Part shown: positions 6,385 through 7,640 of the stretch, piece by piece
Layout of the letters: every line of letters starts with the position of its first letter
How positions within the stretch are numbered: position 1 is the stretch's first letter
Assembly (NCBI GenBank): GCA_031256615.1
Contig: JAIRQG010000136.1
Coordinates: 1-7,640, forward strand
Direction of reading: 5' to 3'
Length of the DNA: 7,640 nt
Origin: Candidatus Methanoplasma sp.
Lineage (GTDB): Archaea > Thermoplasmatota > Thermoplasmata > Methanomassiliicoccales > Methanomethylophilaceae
The notes under the pieces: generated by a model
The model's input: the letters and a program-made list of their open reading frames with translations, nothing else
Told to the model about the DNA's origin: nothing
The model's database searches: none
Made by a program: the position numbers and the translations under genes

Positions 6385-6865
6385 TCGGTATTACTGTCAT
6401 CTGCCCATCGCGGTCGGAGTATAGATTTTTACCGCCCGTGAACCTGTCGAGAAGTATTGCCAGCGCAGCTATCTCCGAGTGCGGCTGGTTCCCCACGGAT
6501 ATGTTGTGGTCTGCCGATTGGTACACCTCGGGCGGTACCTTTTCGGCACCGACAACGATAAGGATGTCCTTTTCCCGGGAGATTTTTGGCAGTGCCTCGT
6601 CCAGCCTCTGTCCGTACATAGTCAGGTGGACGATTTCCCCGTCAAATTCCTTCAGCATCTTCTTCCACGAGACGCCCGTCTCGATCTTATAATCGCCGCC
6701 GAAGCGGAGCACGACGCTTCTGACACTCTCCTCTAGGACCTTGTCCTCTGTATCCACGAATATCCCGGAAGCGCCCAACGCGCGCGACGAAAGCGCGACA
6801 TGGGTGGTCACTCTTTTATCTCTCTGCGGGCGGTGGCCGATCCTCAGTATCCAGATGTTCGGCAT
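6347..6865 (-). CDS. trm56: tRNA (cytidine(56)-2'-O)-methyltransferase Trm56
   Basis: This 172-residue protein is the archaeal SPOUT-family enzyme that uses S-adenosylmethionine to methylate the ribose of C56 in the T-loop of tRNA, which stabilises the elbow of the molecule. The hallmark N-terminus is RIGHRPQRDKR at 8-18, followed by THVALSSRALGA. The LTMYG element is at 81-85. The knotted C-terminal region carries VVGAEKVP (104-111) and VGNQPHSEIAALA (124-136), the S-adenosylmethionine-binding part. Length is normal for the family and no key motif is missing. The ATG at 6865 lies one base after the TGA of the upstream regulator, so the two are co-transcribed and probably translationally coupled. 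The gene overlaps the HD-domain gene at its 3' end. No other family fits this motif set. Confidence 0.95.
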   Translation of the reverse strand: MPNIWILRIGHRPQRDKRVTTHVALSSRALGASGIFVDTEDKVLEESVRSVVLRFGGDYKIETGVSWKKMLKEFDGEIVHLTMYGQRLDEALPKISREKDILIVVGAEKVPPEVYQSADHNISVGNQPHSEIAALAILLDRFTGGKNLYSDRDGQMTVIPNERGKTIVEKHS

Positions 6866-6866
6866 C

Positions 6867-7367
6867 TCACTCTTCTCTGATAAGCTCTATCCTGTGGCCG
6901 CGGTAATCCATCTTGACGGACCTCCTCACAAGGCTCTTCAGCATTGTGGATGAAAGGCCCAGCGTCTCGGCGACATCGCCGGAGAACCTTCCGCCCTTTC
7001 CGACCTCGGCAAGTATGTTTGCTTCAATGGTCGCATATTCCTCATCACCCATCATCGCAGCCGTCAGGACATCGCTTATTTCGTAGACTGGCCACTGTGC
7101 GTTTATGTTAAAAGAGGTGTAATAGGTGTGATAGGATTTTTCCGGGTATCCCCCGTTCACAGACAACCAGCGTGTTTCAACAAGTTTCATTTTCTCAAAA
7201 AATATAATGGCATCCCTGCCCTCGGGACCGAATTTTTTTTCAATATCGTCAGCGGTCCTCCATTCAAGGGTCACCTCCTTCAATACATCTCGTTTAATCG
7301 ATGTATCGACTGATCTGAGCATCGGAACCAACTCAGAAGGCTCGTTGATGACCTTAATTCTATTCAT
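6867..7367 (-). CDS. Two-winged-helix (ArsR-like) regulator upstream of trm56
   Basis: The predicted protein has 166 residues with two helix-turn-helix-like halves. The first is about 22-66 (SIKRDVLKEVTLEWRTADDI, then FFEKMKLVETRW), followed by a wing-like stretch, KSYHTYYTSFNIN. The second is about 109-163, with AETLGLSSTMLKSLVRRS as turn and recognition helix and a short wing, DYRGHRIELI. It contains no cysteine, so a Cys-ligated metal sensor of the classic ArsR kind is unlikely. The ATG at 7367 has AAGGA about eight bases upstream. An extension to 7430 would read through the TATA-like sequences and is rejected. It heads the unit with trm56 and the HD-domain gene. A palindrome lies 25-46 bases upstream and could be its own operator; this is inference. 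Confidence 0.85.
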   Translation of the reverse strand: MNRIKVINEPSELVPMLRSVDTSIKRDVLKEVTLEWRTADDIEKKFGPEGRDAIIFFEKMKLVETRWLSVNGGYPEKSYHTYYTSFNINAQWPVYEISDVLTAAMMGDEEYATIEANILAEVGKGGRFSGDVAETLGLSSTMLKSLVRRSVKMDYRGHRIELIREE

Positions 7368-7391
7368 AAGAGTTTTCCTTATCAAGATAAA

Positions 7392-7413
7392 TGTATATAA
7401 CAGTTTATATACA
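7392..7413. promoter_or_regulatory. Perfect 22-base palindrome overlapping TATA-like boxes
   Basis: Two 9-base arms, TGTATATAA and its exact reverse complement TTATATACA, flank a 4-base spacer, CAGT. The element lies in the 123-base gap between the minus-strand regulator (start 7367) and the plus-strand gene at 7491. Each arm contains TATA-like sequence. The distal arm (7404-7411) is about 26 bases from a minus-strand initiation site that would leave a short leader with the AAGGA ribosome site. The symmetry suits either a homodimeric repressor or back-to-back TATA elements. Confidence 0.6.
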
Positions 7414-7460
7414 ATTGTGGTTAACTTCACTGTTTTTTTGGTAGATCGCCTTTGCCAAGA

Positions 7461-7468
7461 TTTATTAA
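7461..7468 (+). promoter_or_regulatory. TATA-like box for the gene at 7491
   Basis: The sequence TTTATTAA is centred about 26 bases before the ATG at 7491, which predicts a leaderless transcript; no ribosome site is present. It is also part of an imperfect 10-base direct repeat: GATTTATTAA at 7459-7468 and GATTTGTTAA at 7471-7480. Confidence 0.5.
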
Positions 7469-7490
7469 CGGATTTGTTAATCAGGTTGCG

Positions 7491-7640
7491 ATGGCAAAAG
7501 AAAAACCCCTTGAACTGAGGTGGCAGTGCTTAAACTGTTATAAAGTCCACATCGGCTCCGACGCAGAGAAGAAGGCTTTGGACTGTTGCGGATCATTCAC
7601 ACAAGGATATTGGGTGAACTATTCGAAATGGGGAAAACAG
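7491..7640 (+). CDS. Small Cys-rich (putative zinc-binding) protein, C-terminus cut by the window edge
   Basis: Fifty codons are open from the ATG at 7491 to the end of the window, with no stop seen. The visible protein starts MAKEKPLELRWQC and contains CLNC (Cys13, Cys16) and a CC pair (Cys32, Cys33), a pattern that could bind one zinc ion. Aromatic residues follow (GYWVNYSKWG). I do not recognise the family. The case for a real gene is the good codon structure, the TATA-like box at leaderless spacing, and its position in otherwise non-coding sequence divergent from the regulator. It may be a short protein that ends just beyond the window. Confidence 0.7.
   Translation, partial: MAKEKPLELRWQCLNCYKVHIGSDAEKKALDCCGSFTQGYWVNYSKWGKQ

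Noticed and set aside
7368..7430. Upstream extension of the trm56-linked regulator
   Set aside because: It would translate the TATA-like and palindromic sequence, while the ATG at 7367 has a good ribosome site.
7433..7439. Seven-T run in the divergent gap as a terminator
   Set aside because: No plus-strand gene lies upstream of it, and it sits between two promoters.

Overview
The window looks like archaeal chromosome, most probably from the class Thermoplasmata and perhaps close to the Methanomassiliicoccales. The evidence is the gene content: a two-domain Cdc48/VAT ATPase, stand-alone archaeal Elp3, the archaea-specific tRNA C56 methylase Trm56, and archaeal PRC-barrel proteins. There are also archaeal TATA-like boxes about 25 bases ahead of predicted starts, some of them leaderless. 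All eleven complete genes end in TGA, which would suit a lineage that avoids TAG. The order-level placement is inference.

Layout. (1) Positions 2-1713, plus strand: the C-terminal two thirds of a Cdc48-type AAA+ ATPase, cut by the window edge, followed five bases later by a small PRC-barrel protein. (2) 1706-3717, minus strand: a winged-helix regulator coupled by an ATGA overlap to Elp3, the tRNA wobble-uridine modification enzyme. (3) 3761-5478, minus strand: a redox operon of thioredoxin, a thioredoxin reductase-like flavoprotein and an XRE-type regulator, with stop and start codons abutting or overlapping. (4) 5551-5799, plus strand: a second PRC-barrel protein, divergent from the thioredoxin operon. 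(5) 5794-7367, minus strand: a two-winged-helix regulator, Trm56 and an HD-domain phosphohydrolase, tightly packed. (6) From 7491, plus strand: the start of a small Cys-rich protein that runs off the window. Coding density is very high. The only real intergenic spaces are about 43, 72 and 123 bases, and each holds promoter-like sequence. Both plus-strand PRC-barrel genes overlap their convergent minus-strand neighbours by a few bases.

How it fits together. Most of the content is housekeeping: protein unfolding (Cdc48), tRNA modification at the wobble base (Elp3) and in the T-loop (Trm56), and thiol redox balance (TrxA/TrxB). All three minus-strand units carry a DNA-binding protein, and in both tRNA-modification units the regulator comes first. 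I see no CRISPR array, mobile element, tRNA, rRNA or defence island. The best candidates for something new are the reductase, whose nucleotide-binding site appears to have lost the NADPH signature, a perfect palindrome in the promoter region near the right end, and the two PRC-barrel proteins.
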